NCBI RefSeq assembly: GCF_028331445.1
Contig: NZ_JAQMHX010000001.1
Coordinates: forward strand, 620,001 to 684,000
Source: Candidatus Phyllobacterium onerii
Lineage (GTDB): Bacteria; Pseudomonadota; Alphaproteobacteria; Rhizobiales; Rhizobiaceae
Direction of reading: 5' to 3'
DNA: 64,000 nucleotides
Shown piece by piece: positions 18,375-27,863 of the stretch (its first letter is position 1; each line of letters begins with the position of its first letter). The notes beneath the pieces are model-generated. The model had not been told where the DNA came from and made no database searches. It saw only the letters and a list, made by a program, of their open reading frames with translations. A program made the translations under genes and the position numbers.

Positions 18375-20696
18375 TTACCCGTCTGTTCTTTCCGGTATGC
18401 GCACCGAAACGATTGTACCGACACCCTCGGTGGAACGTATCTTCAATGCTCCACCATGTAGTTGGGTCAACGAGCGAGAAATGGCGAGGCCTAATCCTGA
18501 ACCTGCGTGGGATTTTGTGAATTGATTTTCCACCTGTTCAAAGGGTTGGCCGATTTTCTTCAGCGCTTCTTTGGGAATACCGCAGCCGGTATCCTCGATA
18601 GTGAAGACAAGTGCACCCGATACTTTACGCGCTCGAACAGAGATACGCCCGCCCGTATCGGTGAACTTCACGGCGTTCGACAACAGATTGATCAATATTT
18701 GTTTTATGGCACGGCGGTCGGCATTGAGTGTAACGCTTTCCGCGATCCTGGTGTCGACCTTCACGTCTTTTTCCTGTGCCTGCAGCGACACGACGCGCAC
18801 GGTCTCGCGGATGAGCGGGCAAAGATCGATCTCCTCGCGATCCAGCGAGAAATGCCCGGCCTCGATCTTCGACATGTCGAGTATGTCGTTAATGACATTC
18901 AGGAGATAGTTGCCGCTGGTATGGATGTCGTGGACGTATTCCACGTAGCGGTCGGAGCCGAGCGCGCCAAACGTTCCAGAATGCATGATTTCCGAGAAGC
19001 CGATGATGGCATTGAGCGGCGTGCGCAATTCGTGTGACATGTTGGCGAGGAATTCGGACTTTGCCCGGTTGGCGGCCTCGGCACGCTCCTTCTCGACGGC
19101 ATATTTGCTGTTGAGTTCTGTAAGCTCCAGCGTACGTTCGATCTCGGATTTGCGCGCAAGGCTCAGATCGTGAATTGTCGCCATCAAGCGGCGCTCGCTG
19201 TCGACCAATCGTTCTTCGTGCACTTTCAACTGGGTGATATCGGTACCCACGGACACGAGGCCTCCATCCTGCGTGCGCCGCTCATTAACCTGTAGCCATC
19301 GGCCATCGGCCAGCTGCCGCTCGAATGTCAGCGCGCCATTGCGACCGTGTTCATTGGCCATTCGCTTTTCCAGGGCGACAGCGCGGATCCGTGGCTCGAG
19401 CTCCTCGCGACCGATACCCGGTAGCAGGCATTCATTGGCGAGCCCTGAATATTCGTTGAACTTGCTGTTCGACATGACCAGGCGGTTATCGGCATCCCAC
19501 AGAACGAACGTCTCCGAGATGCTTTCGATCGCCTCACGGATACGCTGATCGGCCTGTGCTGTCGCCTGAACAAACCGGTGCTGTTCGCTGACATCCACAG
19601 CGACGCCCACCAGATGCAGATCGCCGACATTTGCATCGGCAACTTGCGCTCGCACCCGCATCCATACCCAATGACCCTCCGCATGGCGCATACGGAAGAC
19701 ACGGTCCATCTGGCTTATTTCGCCGGCTGCCACCTGTGCCGCAAGGCTGTAGAGCTTGTCATCGTCTGGATGGATGATCGACGATATGTCACCGAGGGAG
19801 AGAATGGCGTCGTAGGCCTCGTAGCCGAGCATCTCATACATGGAGCGCGACCAGTATACCCGCCCGCGCGCCATGTCCCAGTCCCACAGGCCACAGCGGC
19901 CCCGCGCCAATGCCGTGTCCACCCGTGCTTGTGTATGTTGGTAGAGCTCGTCCGCATCCTGCGCGCGAGCCGCTTGGCTGAAATAGGCATAGAGCACGAT
20001 CAGCATGATCGTTGCCGTGCCGGCGAACATCGTGACGTTGATCGACACAACACGACGCCAGTCGGCGAAGACGGCCTCGACAGGGTGCATGACAAAGACC
20101 GAATAAGCGCCATTGCCCGAACGGCTGAAGGCGGCGAGGGCAGGTGTGCCTTCAACTTTTACCGGCATTGCGCCTGCCCGGTCCCCAAAGAGGAAAAGCG
20201 GCTGCCCTTCGGTAACGAAACGCTCGAGATTCTTGTTACGCCAATAGTCACCACCATCGGATGAGACCACGATGTTCGCTTCATCATTCGCGATGGCAAA
20301 CCACATGCCCGACGGGATCAGATCATTGGCGCGGATTTCGCTGACAATGTTCTGCAGGTCACCCACGCTCAGTTTTTGGCCGCCGTTCATGCGATTGTCG
20401 ATGACGCTCGCCACATGGGTTGCGGCCATGGACAAGGTTGCGCGGGCCGTACGCTCCGTGTCGTCACGCCAACCGAGAAGTGACATGGAACGCGCGAGAG
20501 CCAGTGCGAGCAGGAAGACGATGATGAGTGGTGGAATCGCGCGGCGAAGATAGGGCTCGGCGGCAAGCAGCTTGCCATAGGCGGGATCGGCGAGAAGTTT
20601 TATGTGACCCGAAAGCCGGTTGCGCCCCCGCGCATCGTTCCGGCTTTTGGCATAATTCTTCCCCGTCGGCGCGCGATACGCGTCCGCATTTGCCAT
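18375..20696 (-). CDS. pleC: PAS-domain sensor histidine kinase of the PleC/PdhS type
   Basis: A 773-residue protein. A cytoplasmic N-terminus and a membrane helix (IPPLIIVFLLALALARSM) are followed by an extracytoplasmic sensor of about 150 residues and a second helix (MFAGTATIMLIVLYAYF). Two PAS domains and a coiled coil lead to the DHp motif FLANMSHELRTPLNAIIGFSE, then HSGTFGALGSDRYVEYVHDI, which is characteristic of the PleC/DivJ/PdhS group. The ATPase motifs are NLLSNAVKFT, DTGCGIP and GSGLGLAISRS. PleC dephosphorylates DivK to set cell polarity and CtrA activity. Its place between glnE and pepN also favours PleC. The specific member cannot be fixed without phylogeny. Confidence 0.78.
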   Translation of the reverse strand: MANADAYRAPTGKNYAKSRNDARGRNRLSGHIKLLADPAYGKLLAAEPYLRRAIPPLIIVFLLALALARSMSLLGWRDDTERTARATLSMAATHVASVIDNRMNGGQKLSVGDLQNIVSEIRANDLIPSGMWFAIANDEANIVVSSDGGDYWRNKNLERFVTEGQPLFLFGDRAGAMPVKVEGTPALAAFSRSGNGAYSVFVMHPVEAVFADWRRVVSINVTMFAGTATIMLIVLYAYFSQAARAQDADELYQHTQARVDTALARGRCGLWDWDMARGRVYWSRSMYEMLGYEAYDAILSLGDISSIIHPDDDKLYSLAAQVAAGEISQMDRVFRMRHAEGHWVWMRVRAQVADANVGDLHLVGVAVDVSEQHRFVQATAQADQRIREAIESISETFVLWDADNRLVMSNSKFNEYSGLANECLLPGIGREELEPRIRAVALEKRMANEHGRNGALTFERQLADGRWLQVNERRTQDGGLVSVGTDITQLKVHEERLVDSERRLMATIHDLSLARKSEIERTLELTELNSKYAVEKERAEAANRAKSEFLANMSHELRTPLNAIIGFSEIMHSGTFGALGSDRYVEYVHDIHTSGNYLLNVINDILDMSKIEAGHFSLDREEIDLCPLIRETVRVVSLQAQEKDVKVDTRIAESVTLNADRRAIKQILINLLSNAVKFTDTGGRISVRARKVSGALVFTIEDTGCGIPKEALKKIGQPFEQVENQFTKSHAGSGLGLAISRSLTQLHGGALKIRSTEGVGTIVSVRIPERTDG

Positions 20697-20770
20697 CGAA
20701 TGGCCCCCTCATTTTGCCTTTGTAATCAGTGATTTGCTTCAGCACGCCGCACATCCGAAGCACCTGTAGT

Positions 20771-20820
20771 GAATCAAAACTGATTCTGCGTGTCTAGTCC
20801 CTTTGTTAAATATTTATCAA
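20771..20820 (-). promoter_or_regulatory. Possible control sites upstream of pleC
   Basis: A perfect inverted repeat GAATCA-AAAC-TGATTC lies at 20771-20786. A CtrA-like box, TTAA-N7-TCAA, lies at 20806-20820 (consensus TTAA-N7-TTAA, one mismatch). Both fall within 125 bp upstream of the pleC start. CtrA control of a cell-cycle kinase would be sensible, but a single degenerate box can occur by chance. Confidence 0.3.
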
Positions 20821-20886
20821 TACTTATGGCGGGCCAAAACTACAATCAAACGACGAGTCATAACTCCTTGAAATGACTCAAGATAC

Positions 20887-20905
20887 CTCGGGCGATGCCC
20901 GAGGA
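20887..20905. terminator. GC-rich hairpin between pepN and pleC
   Basis: CCTCGGGC-GAT-GCCCGAGG forms a perfect 8-bp stem with a 3-nt loop. There is no T-tract on either side, so it may be a transcript-stabilising hairpin or a weak terminator of readthrough from pleC rather than a canonical terminator. Confidence 0.35.
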
Positions 20906-20947
20906 CGATGAATAAACAGGGCAGTGGATAACCCGCAGACGCCCTCT

Positions 20948-23593
20948 CTAGGCCAGCGTCCGCTCGACGATATCCCGCACGTCCGCCGAAAGTCCCGTCT
21001 CTCTAGCGATGGTCGCCAGTGATTCACGTGCATGCTCGCGCCGTACGGGTTCGAACGATCGCCACGAGCGCATTGCCGTCAGAAGCCGTGCTGCAAGCTG
21101 CGGGTTCTTTTTGTCGATGGTCAGGATCGTCTCGGCAAAGAACTTGTAGCCTGCACCGTCGGCGCGATTGAAGCCCGTCTGATTACCGCTGGAAAACGCG
21201 CCGATCAAAGCCCTGGTGCGATTGGGATTGTCGAGCGAGAACAGCTTGTGGGTCATCAACTCGCGCACCTTGTCCAGCGCTCCATTCCCCGGCTGCATCG
21301 CCTGCACCACGAACCATTTGTCCATGACGAGCGGATCATTGCCGAAACGCGCCTCGAAGGCCTGCAGCGCATGGTTTGTCGCATCGCTGTCGCCAAAGCG
21401 CTGGACGAGCACACCAAGCGCAGCAGCCCGATCTGTCATATTGTCGGCGTTTTTGAACTGCGTCGCGGCCCGCTTCGAACTACTCTCGGCGACACTCAGA
21501 TAATCGAGCAGCACGTTGCGCAGCGCTCTGCGGCCCGCTCCGGCCGCGTCCGGCTTGAACGAGCCCTCCTGCGCGAGCTCGCCATAAGTTTGCGCGAACT
21601 TCCCCGCATGTGCTTCGGCCACGGCGCTGATCAACGCATCACGACTGCCAAGAATGGCATCCGGGTCGATATTCGCGCCAAGTTCACGCGCAATGTCGCT
21701 TTCGGACGGGATGCTAAGGCACAGCGCCCGAAACGCCTCATCCAGCGTTACGTTAAAGGCGATCTCGCCGAGTAGCTTGATCGACGAGTTCTCGATTGTC
21801 GCCGGCTTGCCGCCGCGGACGCGTTTGGCATTGCTCGTCAGCTTGGCGTTAAGCAGTTGAGTAAGGGCTTGCCAGCGCGTCACCTCATCGCCGTCGTTGC
21901 GGGCGAGGAAGGCGAGGTCGGTCCGGGTCAATTCGCTGGTAAGCGTCACCGGTGCCGAAAAGCCGCGCAGCAGTGAAGGGACCGGGCGTTCGGGGATACC
22001 GGAAAAGCTGAAGCGCTCCTTGCGCTTGCGCAGATGGATGACGTCGTCCTTGACCAGACCGCCCTTCGCTGACCGTGGCCTAAGCTCACGACCTTTGGCG
22101 CCGAGCAGCGCAAACTGCACGGGGATGTGCATCGGCTTTTTCGAAGTCTGGCCCGGTGTCGGCTTCAACGACTGCTCGATCTCGATTTCGAAGGTCTTGG
22201 TCGCCTGATCATAGTCGTAGGTTATGGCGAGATTGGGAGTCCCGGCCTGGTCGTACCAGAGCGCAAACTGGCTGAGATCTTCGCCCGACGCATCCTCGAA
22301 GACCTTGATGAAATCCTCGATCGTCGCGGCATCGCCATCATGGCGCTCGAAATAGAGGTCCATACCCTTGCGGAAGAGTTCCGGCCCGAGAACGGTACGG
22401 ATCATACGCACAACCTCGGAACCTTTCTCGTAGACAGTCGAGGTGTAGAAATTGTTGATCTCGCGGAACTGGCGGGGACGCACCGGGTGGGCGAGGGGGC
22501 CGGCATCTTCGGGGAACTGATGCGCCTTGAGGCCCTTCACCTCGGCGATGCGCTTGACGGCGCGCGAACGCATGTCGGCGGAAAATTCATGGTCGCGGTA
22601 AACGGTCAGCCCCTCCTTCAGGCAAAGCTGGAACCAGTCGCGACAAGTGATTCTGTTTCCTGTCCAATTGTGGAAATATTCGTGGGCGATCACCGCTTCG
22701 ATTCCGGCATAATCTGTATCGGTCGCGGTATCTGGATCGGCCAGCACGTACTTGTCGTTAAAGACGTTGAGCCCTTTGTTTTCCATAGCGCCCATATTGA
22801 AATCGGACACCGCGACGACATTGAACACGTTGAGATCATATTCACGGCCGAAGACATCCTCGTCCCATTTCATCGAACGCTTCAGCGCATCCATGGCATA
22901 AAGCGCGCGGGGCTCCTTGCCGTGCTCGACATAGATGCCGAGATCGACATGACGCCCCGAAGCGGTTGTGAACGTATCGGTAATCACGCCAAGATCGCCG
23001 GCGACAAGCGCGAACAGATAGGCTGGCTTCGGATGCGGATCATGCCAGACAGCAAAATGCCGGCCGTTGGCAAGTTTGCCCTTATCTTGGGGGTTGCCAT
23101 TCGACAACAGCAATGGTGCTTCGCTGCGTTCGGCTTCGATACGCACCGTGTAAACGGAGAGCATGTCGGGCCGGTCGAGGAAATAGGTGATGCGGCGAAA
23201 ACCCTCCGCCTCGCACTGCGTGCAATAAACGTCGCTCGACCGATATAGCCCGGTCAATTGCCGATTGGTGGTCGGGTTGATCTCCGTGGTAATTTCTAGC
23301 GTGAAGGCGCCATTTTCCGGCAAGCCGCGAATTTCTAGGCGATCTGGCGTCGCTACGTAGGCATTGTCGCCAAGGACGGCCCCGTCGAGGCGGATATCAA
23401 CCAGCTTGAGGTCGTCGCCGTCCAGAATGAGAGGAGCGTCGGATGCAACACCCTCCCTGCGCTCGATCTGCAGTGTGGATTTGACGACTGTGCGCTCGGG
23501 ATGGAGACTGAAATCGAGGTGGGTTTCGGGAATGAGAAAATCGGTGGGCTTGTAATCTTCCAGATGAAAAACCTGGCCGGTATCGGTACGCAT
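20948..23593 (-). CDS. pepN: Aminopeptidase N (M1 family)
   Basis: An 881-residue cytoplasmic zinc aminopeptidase. The exopeptidase motif GAMENKGLNVF and the zinc site VIAHEYFHNWTGNRITCRDWF (HEXXH with downstream Glu) are intact, as is the conserved YEKGSEVVRM region that supplies the catalytic Tyr. The length matches bacterial PepN. It releases N-terminal residues from peptides in protein turnover. It is transcribed in the same direction as pleC, with about 250 bp between them. Confidence 0.95.
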   Translation of the reverse strand: MRTDTGQVFHLEDYKPTDFLIPETHLDFSLHPERTVVKSTLQIERREGVASDAPLILDGDDLKLVDIRLDGAVLGDNAYVATPDRLEIRGLPENGAFTLEITTEINPTTNRQLTGLYRSSDVYCTQCEAEGFRRITYFLDRPDMLSVYTVRIEAERSEAPLLLSNGNPQDKGKLANGRHFAVWHDPHPKPAYLFALVAGDLGVITDTFTTASGRHVDLGIYVEHGKEPRALYAMDALKRSMKWDEDVFGREYDLNVFNVVAVSDFNMGAMENKGLNVFNDKYVLADPDTATDTDYAGIEAVIAHEYFHNWTGNRITCRDWFQLCLKEGLTVYRDHEFSADMRSRAVKRIAEVKGLKAHQFPEDAGPLAHPVRPRQFREINNFYTSTVYEKGSEVVRMIRTVLGPELFRKGMDLYFERHDGDAATIEDFIKVFEDASGEDLSQFALWYDQAGTPNLAITYDYDQATKTFEIEIEQSLKPTPGQTSKKPMHIPVQFALLGAKGRELRPRSAKGGLVKDDVIHLRKRKERFSFSGIPERPVPSLLRGFSAPVTLTSELTRTDLAFLARNDGDEVTRWQALTQLLNAKLTSNAKRVRGGKPATIENSSIKLLGEIAFNVTLDEAFRALCLSIPSESDIARELGANIDPDAILGSRDALISAVAEAHAGKFAQTYGELAQEGSFKPDAAGAGRRALRNVLLDYLSVAESSSKRAATQFKNADNMTDRAAALGVLVQRFGDSDATNHALQAFEARFGNDPLVMDKWFVVQAMQPGNGALDKVRELMTHKLFSLDNPNRTRALIGAFSSGNQTGFNRADGAGYKFFAETILTIDKKNPQLAARLLTAMRSWRSFEPVRREHARESLATIARETGLSADVRDIVERTLA

Positions 23594-23787
23594 CGTCTAA
23601 CTGTCCTTATTGATGGCGGGGACCCTATCGATCTTTCTTGTGGGGCACAACAAATGCCGATTTGTTTGGTTCACAAACGCAACGTGAATGATTGCCCACT
23701 GGTGTGGCCGCTTAAACCATCCTAAAGATATATCAGTTTACAATTCCATACCGCCGCCGACCACTCTTTCTTCCAGGATGTAAAACC

Positions 23788-24771
23788 GTGTCCACTATTG
23801 TTCACCCGCGAGATGGTGAACCACTTGTCGCAGATCGCGCGCGCAGCACCAATGTCATGCTGGGAATTGGTCTCAAGGTCGCCTCGGTCTGCGTATTCGT
23901 CTGCATGTCGAGCCTCTTGAAAGCATCTGACGGTATTCCGGCGGGCCAACTGGTGTTCTTCCGCTCCTTCTTTGCGATTTTTCCGGTCATTGCCTTCATT
24001 GCGTGGCAGGGACAGATGGCTGTGGCATTCAAGACGAGCGAGCCCTTCAGCCATTTTTGGCGCGGATTCGTCGGCGTTAGCGCCATGAGCCTCAGTTTTT
24101 ATGGTCTGACCAAGCTTCCCCTGCCTGAGTCCATCGCAATCAGTTATGCGACGCCACTGCTGACCGTCGTATGCAGTGCAATTTTCCTGCGCGAGACAGT
24201 ACGGCTCTATCGCTGGTCGGCAGTGTGCTTCGGTCTTGTCGGGGTCGTGATCATCCTTTGGCCGCGCATGTCGTTCTTCACCGGGGAAACCGAGTTCGGT
24301 GCGGATCAGGCTGTCGGCGCGCTGGCGACATTGGGCGGTGCAGGGCTCGCCGCCATTGCCATGCTGCTTGTGCGCAAGCTGGTGCAGACGGAGCGCACGC
24401 CGACCATCGTCGTTTACTTCTCCATCGCCTCAAGCGTCATTGCGCTGGTCAGCCTTCCGTTTGGCTGGGTCTGGCCGACTGCCTTTCAGGCGACCTGTCT
24501 GATCTTCGCCGGAATTGCGGGCGGCGTTGCGCAAATTCTGCTGACGGAGAGCTACCGCCATGCCGACATGTCGGCGATCGCTCCATTCGAATATACCTCC
24601 ATGTTGCTGGGGCTCGCCCTCGGCTATCTGCTCTTCGGTGACATCCCGACAGCGGAGATGATCACCGGAGCCGCAATCGTCATCAGCGCCGGCATCTTCA
24701 TCATATATCGCGAGCATCGGCTTGGCCTCGCCCGGGCACGTGCCCGCAAGGTCTCGACGCCGCAGGGATGA
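23788..24771 (+). CDS. DMT-superfamily (EamA) transporter
   Basis: A 327-residue membrane protein with about ten helices arranged as two EamA repeats. The first repeat includes PAGQLVFFRSFFAIFPVIAFI. The second includes SAIAPFEYTSMLLGLALGYLLF. The GTG at 23788 follows AGGATGTAAAACC. Members export or import small metabolites, and the substrate is not readable. It converges with the MFS transporter gene, with 3 bp between stops. Confidence 0.85.
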   Translation: MSTIVHPRDGEPLVADRARSTNVMLGIGLKVASVCVFVCMSSLLKASDGIPAGQLVFFRSFFAIFPVIAFIAWQGQMAVAFKTSEPFSHFWRGFVGVSAMSLSFYGLTKLPLPESIAISYATPLLTVVCSAIFLRETVRLYRWSAVCFGLVGVVIILWPRMSFFTGETEFGADQAVGALATLGGAGLAAIAMLLVRKLVQTERTPTIVVYFSIASSVIALVSLPFGWVWPTAFQATCLIFAGIAGGVAQILLTESYRHADMSAIAPFEYTSMLLGLALGYLLFGDIPTAEMITGAAIVISAGIFIIYREHRLGLARARARKVSTPQG

Positions 24772-24774
24772 CCA

Positions 24775-26022
24775 CTACTCTTCCTGCGCCACCTCGCTCA
24801 GGGGGTGTAGCTGGAAAGTCTCTGGAGTATGCGGCCGGTCATGCGGGCGAATGGCGAAATCGGGACGCTCTGAGGGAGCTTGCGACGCACGGCGAAGGCT
24901 GCGCCAGAACGCATAGGAACCATAGGCCGCATAGCTGATTGCCATCGTGACAAAGAATCCCGAAGGGCCGTTCAGATCCATCAACCGCCCGGCGATCTGC
25001 GGGCCGATCATGCTGCCGACACCATAAACAATGAGCAGGCCACTGGAAATCTTGACGAATTCACTGGGTTCGGCGAAGTCGTTGGCATGCGCCACATTGA
25101 GCGAATAGATCGGAAACAGTACCGTCCCGAAAACAAACATCAACGTGTAGACCACCCATGGGGTAGTGGGCTGAACCATGATCATCGTCAGCGATATCGC
25201 GACACCGCCGATCCCGGCCACGACCATCACGTACCGCCTGTCGACGAAATCCGAGATACGGCCGATTGGGTACTGGAAAATTGCGCCGCCGATCATCGAA
25301 CTCGCGATCATCGTCGCGATGCCGAAAGTCGACAGGCCGATCTCGCGGCCATAGATCGCCGCAAGAAAGTTCCACGCACCGGCGATGATCCCCGCCAGAA
25401 GCGAGCCGATCAACGCAGCGGGTGATTTCCGGTAGAGCCCGGGAAGGTCCAGCGATACCTGCGTCAGTGGGCGTGGTGACTGCGCATTTGAAAGACCAGT
25501 CGGCACCAGGGCGCCAGCATAGATCAACGCCCCGATCATGAACAAAGCCTGTGTCGCCGGATCGCCGAACGGCAGAATATATTGGCCAACGAGAAGTCCG
25601 AGCATGGAAACGATCATGTAGATCGAAAACACCATGCCGCGTGTCGAATTGGTGACGCGCTCGTTCAGCCAGCTTTCGATCACCATGTAACTGCCGGCCA
25701 ATGAAAAACCGGCCAGCGCCCGAAACAGCGTCCAGGCCCAAGGATCGATGATCAGACCGTGCATCAGCATCGACATGCTGAGGAGCGTCAAGAGCACGGC
25801 AAAGACACGCACATGCCCGACACGCCGCACGAGACGCGGAACGATGATGCAGCCGCCGGTGAATGCCAGCGCGTAACCGGTTCCTAGCCAACCGATGGTA
25901 GTCGGCGACCAGCCTTCCATGCCCGCGCGCAAGGGGAGCAGGATTCCCGCGAGGCCCCCTGCCGTCAGCATCAGAAACGTGCTGGTCAATAATGCCGCTA
26001 TCGGCAAGAGCTGGCGAAACAT
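24775..26022 (-). CDS. Major facilitator superfamily transporter (YcaD-like)
   Basis: A 415-residue protein with twelve hydrophobic helices. The first half has GWLGTGYALAFTGGCIIVPRLVRRVGHVR, matching the MFS loop 2-3 motif region, and the second half has YPIGRISDFVDRRYVMV. It resembles the YcaD/UMF-type sugar-phosphate-like exporters in pattern (SLAGSYMVIESWLNERVTN). The substrate is unknown. The C-terminal 40 residues are hydrophilic. Confidence 0.85.
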   Translation of the reverse strand: MFRQLLPIAALLTSTFLMLTAGGLAGILLPLRAGMEGWSPTTIGWLGTGYALAFTGGCIIVPRLVRRVGHVRVFAVLLTLLSMSMLMHGLIIDPWAWTLFRALAGFSLAGSYMVIESWLNERVTNSTRGMVFSIYMIVSMLGLLVGQYILPFGDPATQALFMIGALIYAGALVPTGLSNAQSPRPLTQVSLDLPGLYRKSPAALIGSLLAGIIAGAWNFLAAIYGREIGLSTFGIATMIASSMIGGAIFQYPIGRISDFVDRRYVMVVAGIGGVAISLTMIMVQPTTPWVVYTLMFVFGTVLFPIYSLNVAHANDFAEPSEFVKISSGLLIVYGVGSMIGPQIAGRLMDLNGPSGFFVTMAISYAAYGSYAFWRSLRRASQAPSERPDFAIRPHDRPHTPETFQLHPLSEVAQEE

Positions 26023-26115
26023 ATATGTATCCTGCGTTTCAATGCCCGAAACTACAGGCTTGGATTGGCTCGGGAGCCTGAAATTACGACACGGCCATTC
26101 CAGTTTTGCGCCAAT

Positions 26116-26943
26116 CTAGTCCGTCAATGCACGCAGTCGAATTTTGACGTTGACGAAATCGCGCCAGGCGAAGCGCTTTTGGGCAGGATTTCGCAAAAGA
26201 TAAGCCGGATGCAGCGTCGGCATCACCGGAATCTGGATGCCGGACGTCGTCAGATGGGCTTTCCAGTTTCCACGCAGGCGCAAAATACCTTCCGTCGCAT
26301 TGGTAAGCGCTTTGGCCGCTGGGCCACCAAGCGCGACGAGCAGCCTTGGATTGGCGAGTTCAATCTGGCGCTCGAAGAATGGGCGGCAAATCTCCGTTTC
26401 AAGTGGCGTTGGCGTGCGGTTGCCAGGTGGACGCCATGGAATGGTATTGGCGATATAGACACTGGTCCGGTCGAGGCCGATGGCCGCAAACATGCGATCG
26501 AGGAGTTGCCCTGAGCGGCCAATGAAAGGAACACCTTCGAGATCTTCTTCACGGCCCGGTGCTTCACCGACGAACATGATCGGAGCAGCAGGATTGCCAT
26601 CGGCGAACACGAGGTTCTTGGCGGTGAATTTCAAATTGCAGCCGTCGAATGCGGCGAGCTGCTCGCGCAACTCCTCCAGCGTAGCTGCACTTGAAGCCAT
26701 CTGCCGCGCCATCGCGATTTTGGCATCGTCGGGGACTGAGGTCTTGCTGAGGATGGATGGAGCCGGTTGACTAGGCGCCGGTTGTTCAGGTCGCTGCTGC
26801 TGTGAAGGTCGAGCGGCTTGCGTGGGCGAAGCCGCAACACGCTTTGTCTCGACTTGGGAGAAGCGGTCGACCGGCGCATCTTCGAGCGGCGTATCAACGC
26901 CGGCCTCGGCATAGAAATGCAGCAGTTCGCGCAAATTGGTCAA
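26116..26943 (-). CDS. Uracil-DNA glycosylase, family 4 type, with N-terminal extension
   Basis: About 275 residues. The catalytic domain (residues ~90-270) has the GEAPGREED motif, then PFIGRSGQLLDRM, YIANTIPWRPPGNRTPT and the C-terminal LHPAYLL. All are family-4 features, although the iron-sulphur cysteines normal for this family should be checked: cysteines near CNLKFTAKN and EICRPFF are visible. It excises uracil from DNA. A TTG at 26943 is preceded by AAAGGA with 7-nt spacing, a better start than the TTG at 26973. The proline/glutamine-rich N-terminal 80 residues are common in rhizobial homologues. Confidence 0.88.
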   Translation of the reverse strand: MTNLRELLHFYAEAGVDTPLEDAPVDRFSQVETKRVAASPTQAARPSQQQRPEQPAPSQPAPSILSKTSVPDDAKIAMARQMASSAATLEELREQLAAFDGCNLKFTAKNLVFADGNPAAPIMFVGEAPGREEDLEGVPFIGRSGQLLDRMFAAIGLDRTSVYIANTIPWRPPGNRTPTPLETEICRPFFERQIELANPRLLVALGGPAAKALTNATEGILRLRGNWKAHLTTSGIQIPVMPTLHPAYLLRNPAQKRFAWRDFVNVKIRLRALTD

Positions 26944-26994
26944 GCGATAATCCTTTTGTCTCTGACGTCGCAAATTGCTGGCACAATTGCAAGG

Positions 26995-27606
26995 TCAGGA
27001 GGAAGGAATGCGTGGCTCCTGCACCAGATAAAACACGCGTTTGGGTGTGAAGTCAGCGATAGGAAAATCAAAGCTCGCACCAAAGCCGGGATCGATCTTG
27101 CCATCCCGAAACACCATACGATCATAGGGCTCGAAGTCGTCGCTGAAAGTGCCGTAACCGGTCGATTTGATCATGCCCCTCTTGTCACCTGGCTGATAGA
27201 AGGAAAGTCCATCGCCATAATCGCTTGGCACGTTAAGCTGTTCCTGTAGTTCAAACTCGAACTCGACCCAGGGATGACCGCTGCTGTTGGTGGCCCGGAC
27301 GCGCAGATAGAATAGAATCCCGGCATCCTCGCTCGGGTTAAGCTGCGTTACTTTTTCGGTGCGAATGATGAGCGTCGTTGGCGTTACAGAGGGGAACTCT
27401 TCCGTGAGAATGATCGGATCCTGCATCGTTCCCGTGCCACTGATGGACCGAATGATGAAGCCGCCAAGCTCATCGGAAAATGAGTAGGGCCCCGCCGTCC
27501 AAAGCCGCGGATCTTCTTGTGCCGATCCTCTTGGAACGTAACCGACAAAAAGCATGCAGATGGCCATCATGCCACGCAGCATCCAGTCCGTGCGGTATCG
27601 TTTCAT
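26995..27606 (-). CDS. Hypothetical exported protein
   Basis: A 203-residue protein of unrecognised family. The N-terminus is a signal peptide (LRGMMAICMLFVGYVPRGSA, cleavage near AQ). The mature domain is beta-rich, with FIIRSISGTGTMQDPIILTEEFP and a later DFTPKRVFYLVQEP. The start at 27606 is chosen because GGGAGA lies 4 nt upstream. An ATG at 27618 has no such tract. It lies between the glycosylase gene and the ETF-QO promoter, transcribed away from the latter. Confidence 0.6.
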   Translation of the reverse strand: MKRYRTDWMLRGMMAICMLFVGYVPRGSAQEDPRLWTAGPYSFSDELGGFIIRSISGTGTMQDPIILTEEFPSVTPTTLIIRTEKVTQLNPSEDAGILFYLRVRATNSSGHPWVEFEFELQEQLNVPSDYGDGLSFYQPGDKRGMIKSTGYGTFSDDFEPYDRMVFRDGKIDPGFGASFDFPIADFTPKRVFYLVQEPRIPSS

Positions 27607-27696
27607 CAGGTCTCCCATCGGTTGGCATGTGAGACAATAAGCTGAATTATGACTGAAACCGCATCCCGTGCAAACATTCTATGAAAGTGCAAAATA

Positions 27697-27725
27697 TTGA
27701 CGTTTACGTTAAAGTAATTTAGATT
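27697..27725 (+). promoter_or_regulatory. Promoter of the ETF-QO gene with an imperfect MerR/LiuR-like site in the spacer
   Basis: TTGACG (27697-27702) and TAGATT (27720-27725) are separated by 17 bp, giving a plausible sigma70-type promoter. The spacer holds CGTTTACGTTAAAG, similar to the CGTTTACGTAAAC motif reported for MerR-family LiuR regulators of branched-chain amino-acid catabolism. MerR-family proteins bind in exactly this position. The match to that motif is from memory and the regulator gene is not in this window. Confidence 0.45.
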
Positions 27726-27863
27726 CTGCCAACCGTCGTGAAATGAGGGCAATTGGCCGCATCTGGAATGCATGACTGTCTGTGTCATATGGCTATTGTT
27801 GCGTTACCAATCGGGAAAATACTGCACAAAAGTGCTTACGGGAATGATTCTTAGGAGGATTGC

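Noticed and set aside
22127-23248. 373-codon open frame antisense to pepN
   Set aside because: Shadow frame; the zinc-site motif is on the minus strand.
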